From Lactuca virosa (taxonomy: Eukaryota > Streptophyta > Magnoliopsida > Asterales > Asteraceae), in contig CAKMRJ010005634.1 of NCBI GenBank assembly GCA_928212115.1, positions 256,366,831 through 256,430,830 of the forward strand: DNA of 64,000 nt. Reading direction: 5' to 3'. The notes beneath the pieces are model-generated. The model was not told where the DNA came from. It made no database searches and was given only the letters and a program-made list of their open reading frames with translations. The position numbers and the translations under genes are program-made. Shown piece after piece: positions 32,331 through 45,865 of this stretch. Position 1 is the stretch's first letter. Each line of letters starts with the position of its first letter.

Positions 32331-32900
32331 GGGTTGTTTATACGTTTCATAGAATGGACTTGAGTGAATCTTAAAGTCTTATGTTATAGTCAAGAATATG
32401 ATAGAATGGATAAAGTCCTATATGCTTCAGGTATAAGATCGATCATGAATACTATGACTTGTGCTTATTTTGATGTCTCAGATGTTTTGAGCATCGTGAA
32501 ATTTGATCAGAAATTGGCTCGAGCGAATCGCTATATAACTGTTAAGAACATTCTGAGGTATTAAAAGATACCAAGGAATGGTTGTTTGCATACAATAGAG
32601 ATAACTTTGATTCATAGTCTAAATGGATAATCATTTTGAGTTGTGGCATAAAAGGTTTCATGTAGGAGATGGTGGTAGATTCGACAATGTAGGTAAGACC
32701 ACATTAGTGCAAGTGAAGTATCCATGGAACGTACCTCGAATAGAAATTCATAGGTTACTTTGGTGTTGTTTTGAGCAACAAATTTCCATTAGAAACATTT
32801 TTTTCAAAGTGCAGTCATGTTGATTAAGGATTCTTTAGATCACAGAAGGTCAATGCATATAAGGAGGAAATTCCATTACATCCAAGAAAATGTTGAGGAT
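32331..32900 (+). pseudogene. pol: Copia RNase H-side fossil (C1)
   Basis: An open stretch at 32364-32564 reads YDRMDKVLYASGIRSIMNTM, then TCAYFDVSDVLS and YITVKNILRY. This corresponds to the Ty1 segment 'VPYASAiGSiMYaMtCtRPDv.yAls...hWtavKnILrYL'. The RNase H core beyond it is only weakly recognisable (ITLIHSLNG). Confidence 0.75.
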
Positions 32901-33897
32901 GGAGATCTGCTTTTGAAGTGAATATCTTTTTGATAGTTCATTCATAATAGTGATGACCAAAGGAAAATATGATATGCATGTTAAGAGCATTAGCATGAGC
33001 ATTGTTAACAAGTTTAATTGTTAAGTCAATTACCATGAATCATTTATATGATAGATAAATCTGTAATTGTTATAGTAATTAAATAATAGGGAATTATTTA
33101 TATTCATATTGTATGACGCTATAGAACAATTAGTTTATTATTGTGTTTCATATTATGTGTTACTTCGTGAATATCAATTCATTCAAAATGCCACAGTCAG
33201 TCATACTTATGGGAGTATGTATTGATTTATGATTTTCGTGAATTGATTCTAGATTGTCCATAAGGATTGTACATTTCATAGGGGTTCTTTCAATATTCAT
33301 GAGTACTTTGAAAATAGGGATTTTAGGTATTGGTTAAACCGGTGCTTAGAGATTACTTCATGGATTCAATCATGAGTAATTCTAAGACGATAATATCTTC
33401 TATTCTTCAAACGGAGATATATAAGTCATGTTTTGCAAATTCGGTGTGCATTGGTTTACACCAACACCTCTCGTAACTGGGTGTTATAAAGTGTAATTGG
33501 ATTCATGATTTGGTGAGTGAAATTGATGACTATATAGTCGAAGTTTATTCTTTACTTTTTCTTTAACAGGAAAAACGATATCTTTGGGCCCCTTGAAGAT
33601 TTGTTGCCGACATCTAAAGTGTGTGGCCGAGCCCGGACTAAATTGATGTGTTCAATTAGTAGTCTGAATTCAGTCGTCATAAATCGGGAAATCGGAAAAC
33701 TGAATCCTGGACTATGAGATTGATTCTAATCCATGTCTCGTGTCCATATGATATCATGTAAAACGAAGGGATAGCTGATCACTTATCTTAGGACCAACGT
33801 CTAATCAGAGCTTGGCAGTGTCTTTGAAAAACACTCTTTATTGGTTACTCGGAGTTGTACTTGCAATTGTAGTTAGCAAATTATCCAATTGGGAGAC
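32901..33897 (+). other. C1 3' internal end, non-coding
   Basis: About 1 kb between the RNase H-side fossil and the 3' LTR, without a readable frame. It ends in the PPT-like 'ccaattgggagac' (33886-33897). Confidence 0.6.
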
Positions 33898-34763
33898 TGT
33901 TGGATTAAGTGTCTAAGGTCGTAACTAAATTGGTATAATGTTGATGAATAATAGTAAAGTCCTTTTTAGGTTGCCTCATAACCAGGAAATGGATTGGATT
34001 GATCAAAGGATAGAGATAAATGATTTGTTAATATATTACGCAATTGATATATTACTTAAAAATATTTAATTGATGATTTGTTAATTTATTATAAGAATAA
34101 TAAATTAATTATAAATAGTCATAATTGATTAATTGTTAATCAAAATTAATCTGGAATTAATTCAGGATTAATTGGAATTAATTAAAGGTGCAAAGGGTGA
34201 ATTGTAATTGTTCAATAATTAAACAAAAGAAGAAATTCTAAAACCTACCATCATATGGACGGTTTTGGGAGCTCCTTTAGGGTTTCTAGAAGCATCCTTG
34301 TAGTAGATAAGGAAATGATTTGGATTGAGATTAAATCTATTATTTAATCCTTCAAATCTTGCTTTCTCCCTAAGTTAGCTAAACTATAAATAGGACCCTT
34401 TGGCATGTAAATTTCATTCATGACATTACCTAAAGGTGGAGAACGAAATTCTCCTCCTCTCTCACATCTCTCCGTCAATCTTAGTGTTTCTTGAGTCTTG
34501 GGTGTGAACCATTAGAGGCTTGCACACTATTGGAGCTAGGTTTTCCAAGGAGACTCCAATACTTCGATTAGATTGATTGGGATCTACAAAAGGTATGTGT
34601 TCTTGACCATGAGTTTTTATTCATAGGGTTTAGTTTGTGTATTTGATAAGTATGTTTCTATTAGATGTGAAAAAGACATTGATCCAATTTAGGTTGCATG
34701 TACCCTTTATTGCTAAGTGAAATTCTGCAAGTACATTGTTATTGTAACCTAGAAATCCCATCA
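33898..34763 (+). repeat. 3' LTR of C1
   Basis: Starts TGTTGGATTAAG after the PPT and ends CCCATCA, 866 bp. TATAAATA at 34385-34392. Its first 20 bases and general layout match the C2 and C3 LTRs, but it is clearly more diverged. The 5' partner is missing. Confidence 0.88.
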
Positions 34764-34954
34764 CATTATGAATCATAGTTTTATACAGTGGAAACATCAA
34801 AAGATATGGTTAGTGTAGGGAAATGCATAGTGTTTTTACAAAATGAGCAACCATACTATACTTTGCAAACTTTTCCCATACCCTAACCCAAAATATACAA
34901 CCAACAGAGAAACCAACTGTACCAACTATCAGTACACATAATCTATCCGTAGGT
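34764..34954. other. Flank of C1, nothing recognised
   Basis: About 190 bp of AT-rich sequence between the C1 LTR and the G5 coding remnant. I see no feature in it. Confidence 0.4.
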
Positions 34955-35800
34955 TTGAGACATACATTATCTTCCCAGACCTCGTTATTAACTCATACAT
35001 CCTCTCTGCATGAATCGCTACCTCCACTATTACAATCTTTTGCACCTAGACCTGAGCTCAATCCTCCACCAGCTGGTCCTGAACAAGTAAGGTTCGCTAT
35101 CTCTTCAACATATATCTCCTCCTCCAAGTGCTTGACTCGCTCTGTCAGCTGCCTCAGCGTTATCCATATCATGACAAGCTCAGAATCCATAGAGCCTAAC
35201 TAGATAGAGTGTTGGATTGTCTGTGGTACCAAGAGTGATATAGCTCGCTCGATAGGAGTCTCTCGTACAGGGGTTGGTGCTGGGGCGGTTGAAGACTCTC
35301 CCACCTCAAAATAGGTCCCAAATGTTTGCCTCTTGTTTCCATTCCCTGATCTGTGGCATCCATGAATGCTCCCCACATAATTTCTTGGCTGGTGGTGGTG
35401 ATGTTGGGGGAGACGAAGGCCTCTTCCATGAGGGGATCGAAGTAGATTTCCCCAGGGTATTTTTGACCCGAGGACTAGTAATTCATAGCCTATATGACCT
35501 ATGGGAGAGTAGTGATCGTGGTGGAGAAATCTCCACGGAAGTAGCAGTATCTTCCTCCTTCTCTGGCTCGTAGTCTGAACTGATGGGCTCAGGCTCCTCC
35601 TGGGCGGAGTCGTCCTCAATAGGCTCGGACATGTCTGAACCCATAGCATCATCAACCTCTCCCTCTTCATCATCCTTCATTGGATCTTCCTCAAACTCCA
35701 TGGGTGTTAATATCACGGGGACAACTGGGGACGGAGTGTCCTCAGAGACTGTTGTACCAGGTACCACCTGATCCTCCTCTAGTGGGGGACCCATCATCTA
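34955..35800 (-). pseudogene. Acidic N-terminal part of a retrotransposon polyprotein (G5)
   Basis: The minus strand from 35797 reads MMGPPLEEDQVVPG, then a strongly acidic stretch (FEEDPMKDDEEGEVDD, EPISSDYEPEKEEDTATS). After a frameshift it continues with GTYFEVGESSTAPAPTPVRE and ISLLVPQTIQHS, and beyond a stop LRQLTERVKHLEEEIYVEEI, a coiled-coil-like heptad pattern. The EVGESSTA block and the acidic serine-rich head resemble pre-Gag heads of Ty3 polyproteins I recall from Asteraceae. The capsid domain itself is not present, so the assignment is tentative. Confidence 0.4.
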
Positions 35801-36301
35801 CACCTCCAGATCATCGATAGCACTCCGACAAACCTGCATAAGACATCAAATAGGATAGATGTTTATGAGTAATATTGTGATCGAATAAATACAAATAATT
35901 TCCAATTATAAGTATGTAATAGATCGTACCCATATATTTGGTGACTCCCTACTAGTCTATAAACCTTGAATCCTCAAAAGACTCGAAGCTATGCCCTCAA
36001 TCCAGAAATCCTCGAGTATAGTAGTCTCTAAGCCAGTAATGCTCAAGTGTAGAGATCTCTAAGTCATAAATCCTGTAATATATAGTCCTTGAACTAAGTA
36101 TCTAATCCATAATTCATCAGGTGTTTAGTTTGTCACTACTTTATTTAAGTTCATTTGTGCATCAGTTGGACAATAATAAAACTTCGTTATGCATTCTAGG
36201 TCTAGTTGTGGTACGGCCGTTGTACTATATATAATTCTATATCTAAATTTTTGTTTTGTCATGTGTATTTTATTAATTTTTGGTCTTGTACTTCAAGTGT
36301 A
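35801..36301 (-). other. Candidate leader of G5
   Basis: Lies between the coding remnant start and the LTR-like end at 36302. 'gaatcctcaaaagactcg' / 'gaaatcctcgagtatag' / 'agtaatgctcaagtgtag' are imperfect short repeats at 35965-36065. No standard PBS is visible next to 36302. Confidence 0.35.
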
Positions 36302-38956
36302 ACATCCCTAAATTTACAAAGTGATTATTCATATATTAAATAGATTAACCAATTAAAACCATTACTTCAAAATTCATTTAGAAATGTCCTTTTAATTTAA
36401 ACCATACAATATCATAATTAAGTTTACAAAACCGTAGAAATAAACATCTTTGATGTGTGTGTATAGTCCCTTCGAGCTCTTCTCACGAACAACGTGCAAA
36501 ATGTTAAATTTGCAACTGTAAGCATAAAGCTTAGTGAGTTCCCCAGTATACCACATATTCCATCATACATACAATTCATCTACACAATATCCCGACTCTA
36601 ACGCCGAGCAACAAAAACCCCTAATCACATACACGCATCATGTGCAACGAGCCCAACCCAAGAGTTCACGGGCCCTGTCCAACTGATATACCATGCCCCG
36701 TCGAACCATACATAACGAGCCCGCCCACCATACATAATGCCCCCCCAACCATACACAATGGTCCCCACCCAAGGAGTAAACGGGCCCAGCCGAATCCCTA
36801 CTACCAGGAGTTATCTCCTGCTCTTCCATACAAGACATAAAATCTTATGTAGTCAACGATCAGATAGACAATCGAATAGATGATCCACCCAAGAGCGAAC
36901 AATTAGAAAAGAACATCACAATCAGGTATTAGACCAAGAGTTCTCAAGCTATCCAACTTAGACTACATAGGACCCAAGCTATTACTATCTCATATCCATA
37001 TAGCATAAACACATGCACAAATAACATATCATATTCCCTTGGCACTTATCTTCTCTAGTTACCCTGACAAACATACCTCCAAATATGATCAACAATCAAA
37101 ACCCTACCAGTCTAGCATACCAAAGCATGAAGTGTTCTAACTGCAAGCCAAAACAAGAACTTACCCTAGGCCACTAGCATACTTGTACTCTTATAGTACA
37201 TATATCCACCCATGCAAAGAATATACAATAGGATATGTGGCATAGTGAGAAACTCACCTAAAACTAACAGTTGAACCCACAAACGCTAGTTCTCGAAGGA
37301 ATTAGCCAATACAATCCACTTGATAACAAGTTGTCTGAGCAACACTATAAACATGATCTAGATGAGCTTTTCCCTTTCTGAATGCCTACAATGGTTCAAT
37401 AACCCCTAATTAGTTCATTCATTAAGTATTACTTAATAATACTTAATATTACACTTTATTACTACTTTTTAAATTGGTGTGAAAACCAACACACAGACCG
37501 ATTTACCCCTCTAAACCCCTATCCCAATAAAGGTTGACACTAAATATTAATAACATTCACTTAGCTTCCCATATATGTAAAACTCATGCGTAATTATTTT
37601 TCCATCAAATTCTAATGATTTAACAAATGAACAATAAAAATCGTCCCATTGTCTGGAGCAATCAGTAAAAATTGTCATCAGCACCCTAGAACGGAAGAGA
37701 GTTATTCTACTAAAAACATATATGAAAAATGAGACCCTTTCACATAAACTCGTTCCTTTAATTCATGAAATTTTGATTATTCAAGATTTATTTACTCATT
37801 TTACAAAATGACCAATGAAAACAACATTTTTCTGGATCAATCTGTAAAAATTCCAATTCCTTCCAACTTCGGAATAGAATCAGACCGAGCCCAATTTATT
37901 ACAGAAACTACACATGATTATCAACATATAGAGAAAACCCTCATTAAAAATGGAGCCGCATAGATTTATTTATGATTTTTACAAATAGGCCCAAGTGATT
38001 AGTGAAATTTATGGACCAACGTCCATTCAAGGAAAAAACAATACAATTGACATCAAAATTAGGTTAATCCATGTTATGGGTGAAACAAGACATTTGTACC
38101 TTGCTAGGGATATATTTCTATCACAATTTGGATCACCCAATTATTTTATATGATCTTTCAAAGCTAGTGAACAATTTCAAGATTTTAAAAAACAATTGAG
38201 TTGGACCTTACAATCCACTTAACTCATTAAGCCCTTAATGGTTAAGTCCAAAAAGAATCAAAACAGTTAGAGGTTATCGTAAACTAACTATTTTCACTAC
38301 CAAATAGTAAATGACTCAATGGATTAAGAACTTATTCAAAAAATACATATAAACCCACTTCTTCACATCAAGCTCGTTAGAAGAGATCTATGAGTTTAGT
38401 TTTCAAACCAAAACCATTAAGTAGTTAACATTCATAATTAACTGAAAGGAAACAACACCATTCAACCACCATGAAGTGGTGGTGACATCATGGAGTCGAG
38501 ATGGTCCTAGGGTGTTCAAAACCCTCACACCAAAAGAAAATTCAATGAAAGAAGACAACATACTGGAAGTGAACTCTAGCCAAGAATGTGACAACATCAA
38601 CGACCATACCTCCACTACTTGACTTTATGATGGTAGTGTAGTGGTTTTCCGACTGCCACCACCACCTGCGACAGTGGTGGTGAGTGGTGATGGTGGGTGG
38701 TTCATTAAGAACAAAAGAAGGAGTAAGATAAAGAAAATTTACACACACGCACACACACACACCTTAGCAACAACAAAGACTAAAATCATTAGCACCTCAT
38801 CTTCGGCGAACTTAGAAAATAAATTTGGCGACTGCCACCGCCACAGGCGGTGGTGGTGATTGGTGTTTGTGTGTGTGGTGTTTGAAGAGAAAAACGAAGA
38901 AAGTAAGCAAGAAAGAAAATATTATACCAATTCAAAACTATAGCAAGGAAACAAAT
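36302..38956 (-). repeat. LTR-like sequence of G5, right limit unclear
   Basis: On the plus strand it begins TGTAACATCCC, the complement of a gypsy LTR 3' end (compare 38957 and 53128). The following block 'gtaagcataaagcttagtga-gttcccc' parallels 'gtaagccaaaacttagtaag-ttccccc' in the G3 LTR. C-rich imperfect repeats lie at 36632-36780. Three hairpins built on CCACC/GGTGG sit at 38465-38483, 38650-38680 and 38829-38860. I cannot place the other LTR end; G3 may be inserted into it. Confidence 0.45.
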
Positions 38957-41225
38957 TGTAACGTACCAAAAATCATGGTAAAAATTTTCATTTTTCAAAA
39001 ACCATTTTTTTATAAACCAAAAGTCATACAAAATAATATTCCCAAACATAGTCATAAAAAACAGAGTATCCAAAAACATCTCTCAACATGAGTCTAAGGA
39101 TGATGTGTACAATCATGCCTTCGCCTTGCCCTGATCATCTGATGTACCTGAAACCATATAACCAAATTGTAAGCCAAAACTTAGTAAGTTCCCCCAAAAT
39201 ACTACACACAACAAAACATATAAAAGCATAAAAACTGGGTCCACAGTCATCGGACTGGATTACCCTCGGGTCTATAGTCATCAAACTGGATTACCTCTGA
39301 GCCCACAACATAATACTGGATTGCCCTCCTGGCCCTCAGCTTATGACTGGATTTCTCCCGATCCCACAACATAAGACTAGATTTCCCTTCCGAACCTCAG
39401 CTTATGAATGGATTGCTCCTGGGTTTGTTGGCTTACCACATAAAGTAGTATCTCCTCAACCCAACCGCATTATGTCGACATATGCAACAGATAAACAATG
39501 ACATGCAACTACAGATAATCATAAAAATTTACCAATATAATAGATCATTATAGCATAGCAACATCCTATATACTAGGATACCTAACACAACCTAGTGGCT
39601 CAACATTGGTTCCTTTGCCCCACGAGTACAATGAGGAAAACTCACATGAACTGTTCAACAGAATCCCAATAGCTACCTGAACAACAGATCATCCAACCCA
39701 AGCTTCCTAAAGCCAAATCGAGACCAATCCTTAGTCAAATACTCAATGGTACCCAAGGTTGACCAAAAGTCAACTAGTCAAAAAGTCAACAGTAAAATTC
39801 AACTCCAACAGACGCCCACGTCGCGGCCAAACCCATGGCCACGTCGTGGCCACTCATTCTAGCCCCGATCAAAATTTACTACCATGTTGTGGCAAGCATC
39901 ATACCACGTCGTGGGCATAGCCGGACAAAACAGGTGTCATAAGTCTCGCCACCACGTCGTGGCCTTCCTTGGCCACACCGTGGTCTTCATTCTGAAAGGC
40001 TTTTCTTCAATAAGGCCTTATCGATAAGGACCAAAGCTAAAATCTTCATTTCTGATTCCTAATAGCTTCATAATGGATAAAGTTTCCAACTTTATCCATT
40101 AGGATGGTCCAAACCACCAAGAGTTAGACTTTAAGTCTCAAAGGGACACAAAAATGCATATTTCTCAACCTAATCCATTAGGTCCAAGTCTCCCACTTTT
40201 AGATATGAATCAACGAGATGTCTAGATGGATAAAGTTTCCAAATTTATCTATAATAATGTCACAATCTTTCAAGATCTAAACTTTAATACACCAAAATGA
40301 CCTAAAGGACCAGGATAACTTGCATGGCTATAATGGAAGGAAAAAGATCATAATTTTCCTAATCTATGGGGTCCAAGAAGCATTCCAAACTGTTCAAAAG
40401 ATGTTGAAGTCCACTCAACTCCAAGATCACTCATTAAGTGGACGAAAAGTGCCAAAAACCTCAAATGAAGAGATCTAAAGAACTAAAGAGCAAGATAGGA
40501 ACTTTATACTCACAATAGTCCAAAACTGTAGTGCCTTTGATGTATCCAATCGTGAAGCATCATTCCTTGCAACCAAAATAATCTTCTTAATCTTTAAGCT
40601 TCATCGAAATATCATAAAAAGCGACAAAAAGAAGAGGAGGGAGGGTAGGAGCTCAAATCTTGAAGATGGAGGCTAGGGTTTCTCCCAAGGGGTTCTACAT
40701 ATGATGAAGGCTGGTAAAATGCCCAAAAATGCAGAACCTTATGCTTATATATGTTGAAAACCCTAAAATTATGGGTTTGGGCCTGACAGACTGCCACTAT
40801 GTGGCCACGCTTCTCCACTGTGTGGCCTGCCACACCGTGGGCTCTGATCTCCAATTTGTGGTGATCGTTTTTCACCCAATTCCATACCATCTTCAATCAA
40901 CCATAACTTCTTCCTTTCAACTCCGTTTTCGGTGATATTTATATGAACGAAAAGGTATTAAGGAGCCTCGTAACTATATATAATTACTTTTGACTTAAAA
41001 CAAACCGAACTAAAATCCTTAATTCATGAAAGAAGTATGGAACATCATTTTTTCGTATTTTACCCTTTGACTCCAAAACAAATACCAAGGGCTTAGATCA
41101 CATAACCAATCTTATCAACATCCAATGGGGTCTAAACTCTATTTCCCTGAAGCCCAAGGCCTTTACTTGATCTAATTATTGTCCATAATACCGAAATAAG
41201 AAAATTCTCGACACAGTATGTTACA
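38957..41225 (-). repeat. 3' LTR of G3
   Basis: On the minus strand it starts TGTAACATACTG (41225) and ends GGTACGTTACA (38957), 2269 bp. A TATATAAG box lies on the minus strand at 40744-40751. CCACGTCGTGG-type palindromes lie at 39815-39984 and again near 40795-40860. A run of seven 'gactggattrccc' repeats spaced about 25-40 bp lies at 39239-39425. Confidence 0.82.
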
Positions 41226-41240
41226 ACTCTCCCCAACTTA
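41226..41240 (-). promoter_or_regulatory. Polypurine tract of G3
   Basis: The minus strand reads AAGTTGGGGAGAGTT directly before TGTAACATACTG. It sets the orientation and identifies 38957-41225 as the 3' LTR. Confidence 0.75.
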
Positions 41241-44200
41241 AACTAGATTCTGTCCTCGACATCCTTCTTGATTAGGATCTCTAAAAACAACACCAACATA
41301 TCCCATAAGTTCCCTCTAAACACTTCGAAATCAAGGCATCTTATAAAGAAAACTCAAAAGACCACCCGGATCCCACAGTTGCCAAAAAATAACCTAATAA
41401 CTTGAAAATACTCAACCGCAACAACTATCGTTCTCTCTTTAACTGTAAGAAACAACTTTGAGTGCAATCCACTCAAACCGGTAACTCTCAAAAATACAAC
41501 CACAAAAAAAACTCCATCAATATACTCCCCGGAACCGGGAACCCATCAATTTAAACATCAAAAACCATACACTAAGACTGATGATCATCCATTCGTCGTA
41601 CCTACCTCTGATTCGATAACTAGGAACACTGCCAAACGATGCAGAAAGAATACACAAAACATCCCGATCGTGAATTTCAACCAATCCCAAATCTGGAAAT
41701 TATGCCTAAAAACCTTAAATATAGACTTAGCTTCCTGACAAGTCATCACCAACCCGCTGTCCCCATGAGCATAATGATGGTCAATCCAAGAATCTCATGT
41801 TGCATCCAAATCCCTCATCAGCTCAGGTGTACATCCAGCTGAAAAATCAATCAAAACATTTACAACGAACATCACGACTCGAGATTTCACAACCGATACC
41901 CAACATTGGTAAACAAACTCCTAATAAATAGCCCACAAGTAAACGAGGTTCTTAATGCAAACATTCAGCAAGAGAATTCTGATGCACAATTAATAATCCC
42001 AATAACCTTTTACTATCCACGTAATCCAAACCAGTTGGTCACTGAGTCTCCCGACTCCCAAAGATGCATTGACACCCAACCATATCAATAAGACTAGCGA
42101 CCCGATACCTAAGAGTCTCAAACAAATTACTATCAGGTCCCACCCAAATGAATCATATAGCAACTAGTTCATGATACATCGTGACACCCTCTAACCACAA
42201 ACGGTGAGCTCATAGTACTACACCGATCTTTCCGTCAATCCATCACTGGCCTAAAGACTCACGACCAGCACCACGTTGGTCTAAAATTACTCAACCATCA
42301 ACCCACCGACTTGCAGAAACCCAATCAATATTCCTGTAAACACTAACCAAATACAACACAAGCCATCCCTTTTGTAACATATAATTCCTTTCAAACTACA
42401 GGCTACTAGCAATGCAAAATCAGACAAAAACATGGTCGCACACAACCAGATATAGAGATAGGTGGTTGTATGCTTGTTACAGTTGAAAGGGTATAAACCA
42501 AATAAGAACCATACCTATAAATTCGGACCAAGTGTTCTCTTGTTATCTTACTTAGTCCACATACACTCCTCAAGACCATATTTGATGCACAAACCACAAT
42601 ATACACCCCCAAGGGGAGACACATAACCAACCATAAATCTCTTCCTCACAACCTTACCTAAAGGGTGAAGTACCATTAGATCTAACGAACTGACGAACAT
42701 CAACCGCTAATAGAAACATCCACATGAAAGACTGAAACAAGATCCCACATCTTGATTGAAACTGAACAAATTCCACCAATACGAGACTAGCATACTTAAA
42801 AATTCCAAAGTTATCCAAAACTATTGCTAAAACCCTGGTCGGATAAATCCAAAAACCAACCCTTCCGACATGTCATGCCAAAATGAATTCTGCATAGATC
42901 CAAAGCCACACCTAAAAAATCAAACAACACCGCTTCGATGTCCAAACTCTCAATAATCAATGACAGCTGCCAAACTGGAGCCCACTATGAACAATACTTT
43001 CATAACCAATAATTGAGGGTACCCATACCCATAAACCAAAATGTACAATGTTCAGATAATGCTCGAAACATTCCAAGAACCTCATCTATTAAAACAGAAC
43101 GAATAGACGAAAGATTGAGAATACATTGACAATTAATCCAATGATCTAATATATTACTAAACAAAACCCATGTGGAACTAAACATACCAAACTCTAAAGT
43201 TGATTTACCGATCACCAAATGCTTAACCTAGACTATAGATTGCAATATATACAACGAGCTGACAAATCCCTCAACCGCTGATTCTCAACCTCAGCGACCC
43301 AAATGCCTCTTGTTATACTCATCGGCATTCTAGAAAGGAACCACTGGCTACAAGGAGCTCCTTTTCCAACATCTTCCAGCCACAAAGACAACTCATGTAT
43401 TCCTGAGCACATACTTCGGGTGGCAACTTTCACTCCACCCCCGTCTTGACAAAATCTTGAACCAAAGTCTCGCATACCCGAACCGTAGATCCTTATGACA
43501 CATTCTTCTAAAATCGTAAACTCAAACAGATCGATGATCCTCCAAGAAGCATACTTAGTTCTTCCCCACTAAGGGTTCGAACTACCACCAACTGACATTA
43601 CAAACAGACTAAATTTCAAATCGGCTCAACCAGATACATAGCATCCCTGACCCTTGGAATGTATAACACAACGCAAAATGATCTTCAGATAAAAACCAAA
43701 CAACTGAAAGAGATTCTGAATCCCAGACGGAGACCTCGGGAAATTCCCAATCACAACCATCTCTAACATCGAGTATCCCATGCAGATACACAAGCAATAA
43801 TTCTGGCAGTCCATTATTAGCACCGATTCTCTTTCTAGAAACAAACGAACTACTAAACACCTCGTTTGCAAATCCCCAACCATCAATTAATCACGAGAGT
43901 CATTCATAAATACAAAAGCATCATTCTCATACTCAGGATACATCAGAGACAACAAAAGTTTTTGTCCCCGATTCACATCCATGCTACCTAAAACAATCAA
44001 CTAGAACCTAACCTGACTATATGCAAAGAAAGCAGACCCTTGATCTCATATCAAGGTAACCATACCACAAGAAGCCGCTTTTTCATTCCCACACTACCAT
44101 ACTTCCCATCCTAACTCTAAAAATCACATGCCCGCTCTCTCTTTCTCCTCCGAACACAAAACATTGGAGGAACATAATCCCTACCATAGATAATGAGATC

Positions 44201-45092
44201 ATAATCCATAGTTTGTTCACTCGGCCTCGTTCCATAATCCTCGATCAGATCATCAAAATCGCTTCCTTCTTGAGTCTCGCGACTCAAATTTCACTACTTT
44301 GAGCAAGGGCTTCGAGACCTTAGAATTAACTAACTCATAATGGTTTGAACCATCCAAACCCAAACTGACATGGCCACTAAGGCCCAAGCAATCACCAGAC
44401 CCATCCTCATCCTGAACAACCATATCCGATATACCAAATAAGACGGGAACACATTACAATGAATCATCGTGCCAAACCATACAATCAACCCTCAACCAGC
44501 TCCTTAGAATCCCCAAATTGTCCTCGATTCGAGTACGAATCATGTGTTTTTAGTAGTATTAGCCCAATACAACTTTCCACACCTATCCATACTTTCCTCA
44601 AGAATCATCATGAATCCTCTAAGTCGCCTCCTTCTATTGATACTCCCAAAACTTGCTAAACATCACACCAACCTCACTAAAGCACTTCCTATGATACGCA
44701 TACATCCTATACTCACTCTCTCTAGAGTGGATAATCATTCCTCATGTTGGCCTTCTATAAACCATACTCACTCATGAAACTTCCACTAACCCTGCAGACG
44801 CTCGTGTATGCTAATCATACATAACATTGGATTCGATATACAATCGAATACTTGATTCTACCCTAAGCCCACAACTAGACAAGGAATAGGAAATAAGGCT
44901 AAATCAAACATTCTTAGGCTATAAAATCTTAGTTATGTATGACTATGATGCACACACTAGGCAACCATCGTAATAATGTATGTTCCATATAGCATATCAT
45001 GAAGTTTTCCTACGCTATCAGGCATCATGAATCAGGCAATTCTATCATGGAATTCCTGAAGATCCCTAGCCCACAAACTAGCTTGCAACTAT
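41241..45092 (-). other. Internal region of G3, no coding sequence recognised
   Basis: 3.85 kb with strand-biased composition: the minus strand is rich in T and G. Frames of up to about 86 codons exist on the minus strand (43626-43886) but match no retroelement domain I know. The first part (41241-41640) is repeated at 54206-54616. A hairpin module with the G1/G4 core sits at 44816-44941. Confidence 0.55.
44816..44941 (-). ncRNA. Hairpin module M9 in G3 (candidate structured RNA)
   Basis: The minus strand shows CATACATAAC (44941-44932) and GTTATGTATG (44825-44816), a perfect 10-bp outer stem, with GATT/AATC inside. The loop core TTCCTATTCCTTGTCTAGTT and TGTGGGCTTAGGGTAG corresponds to the modules of G1 and G4. 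The stem sequence is different from all of those. Confidence 0.5.
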
Positions 45093-45865
45093 TGTTGGGT
45101 TTTTGAGCATTCTAACACTCCTAAGTGTACATGCAACCCTAAATACCCCTTGGATCTATGTTTTCTCTATTATACATGCAAATATGAATATTCCAAGGTA
45201 TTATCCTAACTAGCATACAAACCATTGATTCATATGGAATAATACAAGTTAGAAGACATACCTTTTGATGTAGCTTGATTCCATGGAGTTTAAGAGCCTA
45301 GTGCCCCAAGTGTGACACCTCAAATGGTTCACACAACATCAAATACACTTGGAATAACTTAGAGAGAAATGAATCACATCATGAAATCGGCTAGCCCTCA
45401 TCATTCCTTCATAGTCTCTCATGGTGGCCGATTTTGACAAGAATAAGATGCTTATATAGTGTGTCACAATTAGGGTTACACCATGTAAACCCTAATTGTC
45501 ATGGCCTTTCATTTCCATGATCCATGGGTACAAAAACACCATGGAGCATCCTATGGGTTTTAGCCCAACTTGATAATCCATGGAGCATTAACCCACTATA
45601 CAAGTATGGATGATTTACACAATCAACCCATATATTTAATTAGTCTCCTTTTGATCACTTAATTAATTCCAAATTAATTCTTGATCAATACTAATTAAAT
45701 AATCTTATTAATATATTAGAACATATAATATATTACTAAACCTTAAGTGTTATTTCTCTCATTTTAGTCTATCCAAATGCATGATGCCATGCAACCCAAA
45801 TGGAGCATGCCAACCGGGTCAAGTACATACCAAATATAGTTATGGACTTAGACACTAATCCAACA
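45093..45865 (-). repeat. 3' LTR of C3
   Basis: 773 bp. The minus strand starts TGTTGGATTAGTG at 45865. A TATATAAG box on the minus strand lies at 45451-45458. Confidence 0.9.

Noticed and set aside
35200..35673. 157-codon minus ORF as a separate gene
   Set aside because: It is mostly an off-frame reading. Only its last part (EVGESSTA...) continues the acidic frame of G5.
36640..36840. 66-codon ORFs on both strands
   Set aside because: C-rich imperfect repeats in LTR-like sequence produce accidental frames on both strands.
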